From contig FTLJ01000346.1 of NCBI GenBank assembly GCA_900155495.1, forward strand, positions 1 to 64,000: DNA of 64,000 bases, read 5' to 3'. How positions within the stretch are numbered: position 1 is the first letter of the stretch; each line of letters opens with the position of its first letter. The notes under the pieces are model-generated. The model saw nothing but the letters and a program-made list of their open reading frames with translations, searched no databases and was not told the origin of the DNA. A program made the position numbers and the translations under genes. Shown here one piece after another: positions 24,757 through 35,500 of the stretch. This DNA comes from Porogramme epimiltina. Its lineage: Eukaryota; Basidiomycota; Agaricomycetes; Polyporales; Polyporaceae.

Positions 24757-26157
24757 ATGGCATCTGATTGTCCCAGGCTGAACATACCACCGTCTTATGA
24801 CGAGTTCCTGGCCTCATATCTCCTTCCTAACAAACCGGTCATCATTGGCCCCTCCCTCGTAAATTCGTGGCCAGCTCTCGAGAATTGGGTAGCAGAACGA
24901 GAGTCAATTGACCTGGGGTGGCTCGAGTCCGCTTATGGAGATTACGAAGTGACCGTCGCCGATTGCTCCTCGCGGGATTTCAGCGACCAAAGCCGCGAGC
25001 AGAAACGCTTTCGCGACATCGTCTCGCTCTGGAGGCAGGGATCTGGCCAGAACCTCTATGTCAAAGACTGGCATCTAGCCCGTGCTCTATCTCGCCAACC
25101 ATTATCCGGCAACCCTTCGAAGCAACAGCCGCATTTTTATACCACCCCCGACATCTTCCGCGATGACTGGATGAACGCGTACTACTCCGCACACACAGAA
25201 GACGATTTCCGCTTTGTCTACATCGGCGCCGCGGGCACCTTCACGCCCCTCCACCGCGACGTTTACACATCGTACTCTTGGTCCACCAACGTCGCCGGTC
25301 GCAAGCGCTGGTGGCTTTTCCCGCCCGAGCAGACTCCGCTCCTTTTTCGCAGAGGAGGCGAGGCGCACCTCGAGGTCGCGTGCGACGTGCGCGACGTCGA
25401 CCCCACCGCGTTCCCTTCGTTTTCCCAGGCGCGGCCGGTCATCGTGGAGCAGGGCCCGGGAGAGACGATATTCGTGTCAGCGTCCACGCTAAGTCGCGCT
25501 TCCGCCTCGACCACACTTGTTGTGCTGACCCTCATTCGGATCTGATCGTCTCTAGGCCGAGTGGGTGGTACCACCAGGTCGAGAACCTCACCGCGTGCAT
25601 CTCCATCAACCACAACTGGTGCAACGCGGTCAACCTTCCCTCGCTCTACGCCTCAATGTGCGCCAAGGTAACGGAGGTCGAGGGTGCACTAGAGGACGTG
25701 AAGGAACTGCTCTCACAGGGACAAGTGGCCTCTGGAGATGCGGACGGTTGGAAGCGCGAGTGGGTATCGATCGTGCAGGATGTCGTCGAAAAGGACGCGG
25801 GATGGAAGTGAGTCATCTACTAGCCCATGTCTCTGAGCGTTGTTGATAATATCTTGATATTTTCTCCGGTTTAGTTGGACAACTTTCTGGTGCATGGTCC
25901 GACATGCACTATCGTTGGTTCTGGAGCGCCCATGTCCCGTAAAGGAGGAACTCTGGCCTGTTACACCCCTCACTCTCATGCCGCCACTTGATTTTATCAA
26001 GACGCGAGTGCGAGGATGTTACGACGACTTCATAGAGCGCGATGAGCATAAGCAAGGACATTTGGCTGGTCTTAGGGACATCCTTGTTGACATTCAAGTA
26101 CTATTAGAACATAGTCTGGTTACCCCACCCCTTGATGCCCTTTCTCACACCGAATAA
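24757..26157 (+). CDS. JMJD4-like JmjC 2-oxoglutarate/Fe(II) dioxygenase
   Basis: Exons 24757-25475, 25556-25807 and 25875-26157 give 417 residues. The N-terminal FLASYLLPNKPVIIGPSLVN is the usual start of small JmjC hydroxylases. The iron site is visible as HRD in TPLHRDVYTSYSW (His-x-Asp) and the distal His in PSGWYHQVENLT, which is assembled across intron 1. The 2-oxoglutarate-binding Lys is probably in GRKRWWLFPP. NHNWCNAVNL and the helical C-terminus resemble JMJD4, which in animals hydroxylates a lysine of the translation termination factor eRF1. Substrate identity in fungi is inferred. The ATG at 24757 is chosen as the first in frame. JMJD6- or FIH-type enzymes are less likely because of the overall segment order. 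Confidence 0.85.
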
Positions 26158-26317
26158 TGTATATCCAGGTGCTCGTGTATGTCATCATCCAAAGAAAATG
26201 AAGCGAGGATAGTGTACAATGTATTACAGCGAGCAGTGTGCACGAGGATAACATACGAGGAGCAAACAATACAAAACGGTAGTCCCACTACTATATGCCA
26301 GAACATCTACATCCAGC

Positions 26318-29300
26318 TTAGAACGGCGCACCCCATCCACCTTGGATCATAGCAGCCCGAGATGGGTGGACACCGGCGGGTGCGCCGCCAGGATGGGGAG
26401 GAGGCGGTTGTCCATACGGACCAGGTGGCCCTGGCTGTTGAGGCGGATAGCCGGGTGTCTGGAAGCCCGCGCCGTACTGCTGGCCACCAGTAGGGTACCC
26501 GCCAAACGAAGGGGTGAAGCCGCCACCTGGCGGGGGCGGAGGAGGCATAGCGCCACCGTAGGGGTTCGGTGTCCTCCCGACCTGGCGCACCGACATATGC
26601 CCTGGCGTGGCGTGACCGGCGGCGGGGGTCCTGCCTGGCGTACGACTGCCGAATGGCGTCTTGCCACCACCCGGGCCTCCGAGACCACTGCCGATCGACA
26701 TCGACTTTTGCCTATGGAGGCGTTAAGGAAAGAAAGTCTCGGAAGGAGCTTACTAGGATACTTACCTGACTTTAAACGCATCGCAGAGTTCGGGCACACC
26801 TGCTGCGGGTGTATCGAAGAGGTAGTAGCCGGCAGGCGTTACGCGCACAGGCTGCACGAAACGTCAGTATCCTATCCTTGAATGAAATAGCCCTACGTAC
26901 CCATGTCTGCACCGTGGAATTTTTGTTCGCTAGATAACAAAGATTGAAGTGCCCTGGTCGCTTCCGGTTGAGGGTGAAACCGTAAGCGCTCTTCGAGGGG
27001 TTCGCGGCGACGAAGTTCCTCAGGAACAGATCTGGATAAAGATTAGTTTATGCAAGAAGCCGATACTGGAAATTGGCTTACGAAGATCGTCTTCTGTCCC
27101 AGGCTTGTACTTCTCGTGCATCATCAGCTCTTCTACCTTCCTCGCCATAGCTTGGACGTGGTTGACGATCAGTTCATCGAGATCGGAGAATTGTTGGTTC
27201 CCCTCGACGATGAGCTTGGAGCCCACTGTCTGCCCAGTAGGGTCCGCGTTGGGCTCCACAACATCTAGTAAGAGAGATCAATCATTATCCACGACGCCGC
27301 TGATGCTACACATACCGATGTGCTGATAGAGCTTGTCGTCCACTTTCCAGGTCACCGCGAGGTGGTTGTGGCCCTTAGACGACGGGCGGATGACAACATC
27401 GCCGCGCTGTTGCTTCTCAAGATAAGCCTCGGCTTGGTGCGAGTTGAAGTTGTGGAAGTTGGGATGCTTGATGACTCGCCGCGTCTTGTCGACCTCTGCC
27501 CGCTTCTTACGTGCTTGCATCTCCGCGTCGCGGTCGAACTGGGCGTGATTCCAATTGTCGTCGTGTTTGACACGACGATATTGGCTGTCACCTGCGCTGA
27601 CGTCCGTCTCACGCGCCGAGAGCTCAACAGAGAAGTTATCGTTGGCCAGCTCGAGCTTGACGTCGATGACGACTCCGGATAGCGTCTGTCCTGGCTTGAC
27701 AATTGCATTGCATGGTTGACCGATGTCAGTGAGGTACTTCTTGGAGATGTTGCCCTCAATGCCGGAGTCGAGTCGGACAGCAACAAAGGGTTCCTTGACA
27801 CGGACTGCTTGCACGGACACGATCAGACCGACACGGAGCGTGCGCGGCGTCTCTCCGGTGAGCATGGTCAACACATCCCAATCTACAGGCTGAACGAAGT
27901 CGGCGCGCTTCTCTCCGTAAGGTCGAAGGAGCTCATTTCGAATGACGTTGAGTGTGTGACGCTTCTTGTCTTGGTTGGTCTGGTACATGTTGACAGCGAA
28001 ATCGTCGAGGTTCAGTTCGTCCAACTTCTTCTCGTTGTCATCGTCCTGCATGATCACAGCGACGACGTGTGAAGGGTGCTCGTCGTGAATGTCCTCCTCG
28101 TCAAGCTCCAAAGCGTCGGTAGCCATCTTGCGAGCTAGCTCATAATCTTCGGGGTGAACGCGCGTGCCATCTAGAGGGTCTGGGACGTCAATCTCCTCTC
28201 CGTGGCGGTTCTTTGCGGGCTTGGGCTCAGAGTCCTGCATAATACGGAGGAAAGCGGCTGCGTTCAAGAAGATCTTAGCGGTGAGAAGGCCATTCTTGAT
28301 GAATTGGTCCCTGTTGATCAAGTTGCCGCCCTGCATAACCGTAAATATAGGAGCGCGCTCGAAGTGACTGTTGCTCACCATGGCAGCGATCTTCTTGACT
28401 AGTACCTGCGCCTTTCGTGGCCCGAGACCTGATACGAATTGAAGGAGGTTCTGGTAGTAGGTGTCGGTCACAGCACGGTTGATATCCACGCCAACTTTAT
28501 TGACGACATCGATCAAAACTCGCTCCAAGGCCGTGAGCATCTTCTCACGAGGGACCTGACAGGCTTTCAGTAAGTTCGGACATACACTGGGCACAAAACA
28601 AACTTACAAGTTGTTGGAAATCTTCCTGGAAGGTGATCGCCGTAATGTCCGACCCGAGGGCAGCGTATTCGTTGAGTGGACTCTGGACGTATCGAGCCAG
28701 GCCCACACAGTACTTGCTCAAGGACGACAAAGCACTGAACTCCTCGTCGGCACGTCGGCTGTGCTGATAGAGGCGGGCTACCTCGTCGTGGACATAAATG
28801 ACTGGTGTGCTGAGCGACTCCTCTTGTCGACTAGACTCGCCCCAGCCATTGGCCGCACCCTCAGTTGGAGCAGAGTTGGGGTTTCCAAGAAGCTCCTTGA
28901 TTCGCCGAGCGAGCTTCGTCGTAGCGATGCTGAAGCCTCCCACAGCAATCACGTCAGGGCGTCGTCGCTTGATTATGTCTAGAAATTCGTCTTGATTGAT
29001 ATCATCGACGAGGTTGTCCACTTTTGTGTGCTCTCGTAGACGTCCCGCTTCGTCGATGAAGACAATAGCGATTGAGTCTTTATGAGGGTCTCCTTTCCCC
29101 CAAGACATGGCCATAACGGCGGGCGTATCCCCCTTCTTCATAGCTGAACCAGCATAGGGAGCGACGTCGATACGCTAAAGGGGAGTCAGTACGGTGCGAG
29201 ATAGTGATGTTACTATAGGCCGACCTGACGAAGAGTCTGAGCACACATCCGTGACATATGGTCTTCGGCTTCTTCGCGGAGCCACTCTCGAGTCCACTTC

Positions 29301-31666
29301 ACGCCGACGGGGAGCAGGTGTTGCTCTAATGTTTCCTGAACGACTCGAGACCGTTCCTCGTTCCACGCGCGAGCTGTGTCACTGAAGCTATCCGACGCGA
29401 ACGCGTCATTGAGCTTGCGCTCAAACACCGCCTTAGCATCAGACCGGAGGGCTATGGTCACCGTGACGAGATGCTCGGTCTCCGCAGCGAGGATGTTTAG
29501 GAACTGCGCTGATTGAACAATGTCCGTGACACTCTTCTGATGCAGATATTTGAAGTTCTAAGAGAAGACTATGAGCACAGAAGACAGACGGCATCACGTA
29601 GAGCTCACGAAGTATGGATGATGTTCGTCAATCTTGGAAATCCCCCGCTCCGTTGGAAGTACAGAAACGAGCGCATCAGCTTTGAAGGTATTCCGTATTT
29701 CGTTGCGTAGAAGGGGATCCTTCCCAAGCTCGGTAGCGATGATCATCCTTGCACGTGCGAGCAACTCTTCTGCGGGTTGTGCGCGAGTTGCATCGGGATC
29801 GACGAAGGTGTCAGCATAGGCAACCGGGTTAAGTTCCTGTTCGTCCACGAAATGCGTGTTGTGACCAGACATGAAGTTTTGGACAACCTCATGCGACTTG
29901 ATACCAAAACCCTGAAAGAGGAGTCAGTTCATTTCTGTATAAAATGTATGTGGAATACCGACCTCGGCGAGCTTAGAGACAATAGTCTTTTTTGCAAGCT
30001 CATACGCCGACACACGACTGGGCATCTTGTGCTTTCGAGTATCCGCTTGTTCTACGTCGTCGTGGAAATGGAAGTCGAACTTCGACTTCTTCTGGTCGCG
30101 ATACTTCATGCCGAGCCACTCAGTAGCGTCCGCTGCCATCTCGGCGGTCTCAATCTTCTTGCGCACTTCGTGGCTGAAGTAGTCGTCGGAGACGCCAAGG
30201 CGAGCATAAAGAGCATCGAGAGCACTGCGGCGCTCCAAAAGAGACCGGTACTTCTGTCCGACGGTGTATACCCGCCACAAATCATCCAAAGATAAGAGTT
30301 CCACGTGAAGTCGGGGGTTGGTGACATCAAAGTATGAGATGTAATCTCGCTTGTGCATCCAGATGTACGGGACTTCGAACTCTTGAATAAAGATATATCG
30401 GAGGGCGCAGGTGATTGCTTCCACGAGCTGAGGGAGGTAGGCATGATATTGTCCGTCTCCCCGGAAGAAATCGCGTTCTTTGCGGGCGGAAAGTCGAGTG
30501 ATGACCCAGGATGCGGCGTCATCGATGTCGTTCTCTGACAATGGCTTGTGGATAGAGAGCGTGGAGGAAAAAGACAGGGCGGAGGTGATGAGTTGCATGC
30601 GTTCAGGGATGTCTTGGGCTCGGATGAGGTCATCGTCCTCCGTGAGTAGCCGTGCTCGAATCTCTGACGGTTCGAAGACCTGTAGATGGCCTGAGTGCAC
30701 AGAATATATGATATTTTTGTGACCACACTCACGTCTTGGTACTTCATCTCGGGTTTCGCCCGGTCCTCTTCGTACACGGCTTCTTCGTCGTCGACTAAAG
30801 CCCAGTCGAAATCGTGGCCATCTCCAAACACTTCATGAATCTCATCCCACGCGCTGGCCAACGTTTATGAGCACCATATGGATGAGAGCAAGGTAGGGGG
30901 CGCACGTCGCATCGATGCCAGTAAGCTCTGGACGGGATCCTAATGCCCGTCTCCGCGCCTTTTCTAGCCTTCGTCTCTCCTTTCGCCGGGCCTCCCTCTC
31001 CTGCTCGTCCATGGCCCCGCCACCTTCCTCTTCGTCTTCCTCGATAAAGTTGTACATGTCGTCCATGTCAACGTCATCATCATCATCCCGACCGGCGGCA
31101 GCCCTATCGTCATCCCAGATATTGTGGATGTCCTGTACACGGGGGAAGTTGTCGTCATCGAGATCGTCCTCGTCTGAGGACTCAATCACGTTCCGCTGCT
31201 TGGAAGAAGAAGGGGCGGGAGGTGACGGGGACTCGCGCCGTCGAGTAAGCCGCCGACGAGAGAAAGAGGCACCTGTGTTCTCTTCCAGGAGTTCGAGGTC
31301 ATCTTCATCGAGAGCGTCCTCCTCCTCTTCACCTAAGGGATTGTAAAGTCAGGTGGGAGATGTACCGCCATGTATGAAGGGAAACATACGAATGCGGTGG
31401 TGACGCTTCTTGCGCCTCTTCCGACGCTTGCGCCTTTCCTCTTCCTCGTCGTCCGCCTCTTCTTCGTCTTCATCTTCGTCAACAATGAATCCTTCCCTTA
31501 TCCGCCTTTCTTCCTCCTCGTCCTCCTCCGGCTCCTCAGAACTGTCGTCCGAAGCATCGTTTTGGGGGACCGTTCCGCCTTCCTCTTCTTCCTGTTCACT
31601 ACCCTGCATTGGATCGTCTTCATCTTCGCGAGTGGCGTGCTCCATGTCGCGAGCAGGAGAGGACAT
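26318..31666 (-). CDS. SPT6: Transcription elongation factor and histone chaperone Spt6
   Basis: Twelve exons (31666-31390, 31332-30906, 30853-30733, 30679-29963, 29911-29609, 29557-29225, 29174-28608, 28555-27316, 27264-27082, 27031-26901, 26851-26766, 26711-26318) give 1592 residues with all phases closing. The N-terminus is very acidic with Lys/Arg runs. Then come the Spt6 helix-turn-helix and YqgF-like parts (VFIDEAGRLREHTKVDNL), the helix-hairpin-helix block (NKVGVDINRAVTD, LLQFVSGLGPRKAQVLVKKI), the S1 domain (LDSGIEGNISKKYLTD) and tandem SH2 domains (VIRPSSKGHNHLAVTWKVD, KSAYGFTLNRKRPGHFNLCY, VTPAGYYLFDTP). The tail is Gly/Pro/Thr-rich with SRTPGRTP-type sites. Spt6 travels with RNA polymerase II and reassembles nucleosomes. 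It is divergent from the deaminase gene (275 bp between starts). Confidence 0.97.
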
Positions 31667-31941
31667 GGTGGGAAGAGCAGAGAGAGTTGGGGGTGACTGT
31701 CCAGAACCGAGGACAAGTTGACCCCTTCATGTGCGACTGGAGACTTGGGCGGCTGTTGGAAATCGGAGATTTGATGGAGGAAATTTAGCCTATTGGTGTG
31801 GAAAGCGTGGTCAATCGGAGTTTTAATATGATGATGGGATGCATCCAGAATTTGCCAGATAGCCTTCACACGCCCAAATTACATCCACATCGCACCGGCC
31901 CCGAGTCTTGTTCCCGACTCGATATCTCAGCATCGTCTCCA

Positions 31942-32460
31942 ATGGTCCCCGTCGACTTCCTCCGCCTCGCTCTCGAGGAGGCCCGGAAATGCACACCAGC
32001 TCCCACCGCGTTCTGCGTGGGCTGTGTGTTGACTGTCACGTATCCTCCGGGATCCGGCGTAGAAACTATCGTCCTCGCCCGCGGATACTCTCGAGAACTA
32101 CCGGGCAACACCCACGCCGAGGCCAACGCCCTCACAAAAGCCCGCGAGCTCACATCGGAGCAGTTGTTGGCCCTCTTTCCAGCTGCCGAACCGACCGTCA
32201 CTGTTGACACCATCCTATCCCATGCCGACATCTACACTACGATGGAGCCCTGTTCTATCCGCACCTCGGGCCTAGCCCCATGCTCCGATGCGGTCATCGC
32301 GGCGGGTATCAAGCGGTGCTTCATAGGAGTAGGAGAACCAGACGATTTCGTAAAATGCGAGGGGGCACAGAAGTTGAAAGATGCCGGTGTGGAGGTGATT
32401 TGGCTGGCGGGGTTGGAGCAAGAGTGCCTAGCAGTCGCGAGAATGGGTAGAACGGAGTGA
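31942..32460 (+). CDS. Riboflavin-pathway deaminase (DRAP deaminase, RibD/Rib2-type zinc fold)
   Basis: Single exon, 172 residues from ATG 31942; in-frame ATGs from 31828 would add about 38 residues without homology. The zinc-dependent cytidine-deaminase fold is clear: the first ligand and catalytic Glu in NTHAEANAL, and the Cys ligands in TTMEPCSIRTSGLAPCSDAV. The long spacing between the two PC pairs is that of RibD/Rib2 enzymes rather than tRNA adenosine or CMP deaminases (PCxxC). FCVGCVLT, ARGYSRELPGNTH and GVGEPDDFVKCEG agree with stand-alone fungal DRAP deaminases, which remove the pyrimidine amino group in riboflavin synthesis. Yeast Rib2 carries an additional pseudouridine synthase domain that is absent here. 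Its stop codon lies only 61 bp from that of the siderophore synthetase on the opposite strand. Confidence 0.82.
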   Translation: MVPVDFLRLALEEARKCTPAPTAFCVGCVLTVTYPPGSGVETIVLARGYSRELPGNTHAEANALTKARELTSEQLLALFPAAEPTVTVDTILSHADIYTTMEPCSIRTSGLAPCSDAVIAAGIKRCFIGVGEPDDFVKCEGAQKLKDAGVEVIWLAGLEQECLAVARMGRTE

Positions 32461-32521
32461 ATACAGCGTTATGCGATGGATACATTCATGAATACATGTG
32501 TGGTGTATAACAGTGTACAAT

Positions 32522-35500
32522 CTATTTGTCTTCTTTCAATGCCTTCTTAACCAGTGCAGCCCACTCCTCAACAAGCAACTGCGCGCTCTCTGCGTCTAGG
32601 ACTGTGCCAGCGTATTCGATAGACATGGCAATCTGATCGGACTCTTGCATTACGACAATGTCGATCATGACGTCATCCTGAAAACAGGTTATTTGAGACG
32701 ATGCGCCCCCAATTGCAGTGTATCAAACACGAACCTGGATTAATTTTGTCACCTGCAGTTCGTTCACACCAACTATGGCATCCGACGAGACCTCCGGAAT
32801 GAGATACGGAACCTGGGTGTCGTGTCAGTGATGTCATGAGATGTAATTGGCAACTGTATTCACCTCGAGGCTCTGGAGGAAGGCGGCATCATTCTTCTCG
32901 ACGTCGGGCGCAACCTTGACAATGTTGACGAAGACGTTGGACAGGGGCTCTTCTCCGCACCCTACCCATTCGTGAACCTTGGCCAGCCGAGATTGTTCCA
33001 CGACAGCAGACCGCGCTTGCAGGCCCTCCTGGATGTGCCTAGCGAGAGCAAGGGTCTCGCCTGTCCGCGCGCCGGAAACGCGGAATGGAAGGACGTTGAT
33101 ACAAGGCACAGCCATACGCTCCACATCTTTGACGTCGCCCGTCCTTCCAGAGTGCCAGAGCGAGAACACGGGGCTGTCCGATTGGGAGTGTCTGGCCTGG
33201 ATCTGCGCCCATGACGCGAGGAACACGTTTTGAAGCGAGACGGCCTGCTCACGGGCCACCTTGTCGAGCTTCGACGCACCGGAGATGGCGGCATAGTTTG
33301 TATAGACGTCTCGTCGAGAAGAGGTCGACTCAGAAAGGAGGGAGGGGAAGAGGGCCGCGCGATCCGCTTGGAGTGCTGTCTTCCAGTACTGCATCTGCTC
33401 CCGCTCAACGTCGGCACTGGGAACAGCGTACTGAAGGAAGCTGCCCATGTCGCTTGAGCTCCGAGGTGTCTCTCCGACATAGATGCGGGAGAAGTCGTCG
33501 ACCAGGAGCTGGAGGCTCCAAGCGTCGTACTGGAAGTGGTGGAGATGCATCACCATGTAATTCGCTTGCGGGAACTTCAGGAACACGGCCCGTGTGAACG
33601 GACGGTTGACAGAAGGTGGGTTTGATACGATCTCCTTCATCCGCTGCTGTACAATAACCGATGGATCCTCGGAGGCTTCAAGGCTTTCCTCAGACCAAGA
33701 CGACGCGAGCGCCTCGGGCTTGAAGATCACCGTACGCAATGCACCACCCTCGGAATCGTAAGCGAACGTCGAGCGCAGGACAGCGTGCTTGTGAATGAGC
33801 TGGTCCCACGCTGAGCGAAGCTTCAGGGAATCGACGTCCACCGGAAGGCGGTAAGCAAAGGTGTGTTGGAATCGCGAACCCCGACTGCGTTGCCACATCC
33901 CGACCATCCACTCCATGCCGGCCGACGCCGGTGTGATCTTCTCTACGAGCTCGACGAGCTCGGGAGAAACTATGGAAGACCAGCGATCGTGAGGGATGTC
34001 GATAGAGGGAGTGGCAGCAGGGTCAACGGTGGCGGTCGTATTGAATACTTGGAGCTTCTTAAGGAGGTCTGCAACAGTCCTGCTCTGCACGATCTCGGCT
34101 GAGGTGAGGCGGAAGCCAACCCTTCGCGTCTTCGCGCTGATCTGCACGGCGGTAATAGAGTCGATGCCCAAGGTGGCAAGGGCAGTTCCGGGATGGATGT
34201 TGGATGCTGGGACCTTGGTAGCAGTGGCCAGAACCTCCCTGAAGGCATCGAAACGGTCGTCCCACGCTTGAACGTTCTCTTCCGGTACGTGATTGTCCGC
34301 ACTCGCAGACGCCGTTGACAGGGGTTCAACAGGGATCTCCGGAATGCCCAGTGACCACGATTCCTCCGGGTGACGAACAATGTCGCGTAGCATAGAGGCA
34401 TATTGCACCACGAGATTGCGCAACCCGGCGTTGTCCGCGACATCCGACATGCACGCCGCCTTCACCTCGAAGCCGTTCGCTGTCTCGTGTAGCTCGACAT
34501 TCAGGGGGTACTGTATCCAAATAATCAGACACTGTCCACAAATAGTTCTCTTGAACGGTACACACATGAATACTGATGTCGACATCATCGCCCACACTGA
34601 AGGTCCAGGGAGCATTGTCTTCTGACTCCAACGATTCTTGCCTAGGCTGGAAGACGAACAGGCTGTCCCAGAGGCTCGACACGTTGAGCTGCCGCTGTAT
34701 CGCCCTCAGCGACGCATACTGCCAAGGCATACAGGTCACGTTGGCTTCGTGCACTCGCTTGAGGAGAGCCTTGTTCTGGACTTCGTCGTGCATGCGGACG
34801 CGGCACGGCACAGTGTTCTAAAGCACATGTAAGTCAAAGCATACGAAAAGGTAGGTTTAACTCTCACCAGCATCGGGCCAATGACCTCCTCCGCTCCCGG
34901 CACGTCACGGCCTGAAACGACACGCCCAAAGACAACGTCTCGGCGCTGAGTCATCACGGCCAGCAGCTTGGCAAATGCCGCTTGGCCGATACACTGCGCC
35001 GTGACCTCTGCGTCGCTGCATGTACGCCGGATCTCCGCGTCCGTAAGTTCCACGGTATGTGATACGAGGTGAACAGTGGGAGCCTCTTCAGACGCAGCGG
35101 CCTGGCGTGGAAGGGGTGCGTGATGGAGGTCCCGGAGGCGGTCCACCCAGAACGGAGTTCCGTTCTTCTCCTGCAACGCAATACGGGGGAGGATTTGGTG
35201 GTACTGGGGCAATTTCGGGAGCTCCACGCCTCGGTACAATTGCTCAACACTCTGGAACAATCCCGCGATGGATAGGCCGTCGTACAGGGCGTGGTGGAGC
35301 ACAAGAACAAGCTGCGGGGTTCCCTCGGAAGAGGCGGCTTGCACGAGGTTGAGGGATATCGGTGGTCTGACGAACATCTCATTCTCGTCGCTCATCTTGA
35401 TGAAGGGGTTCAAAGCCTCCGTGAGCTGCGCGTCTGCGATGTACGGGTGTTCCAACCATTGCACAGACGGCGTAGAGTGCACGGCCTGCGTCCACACGCC

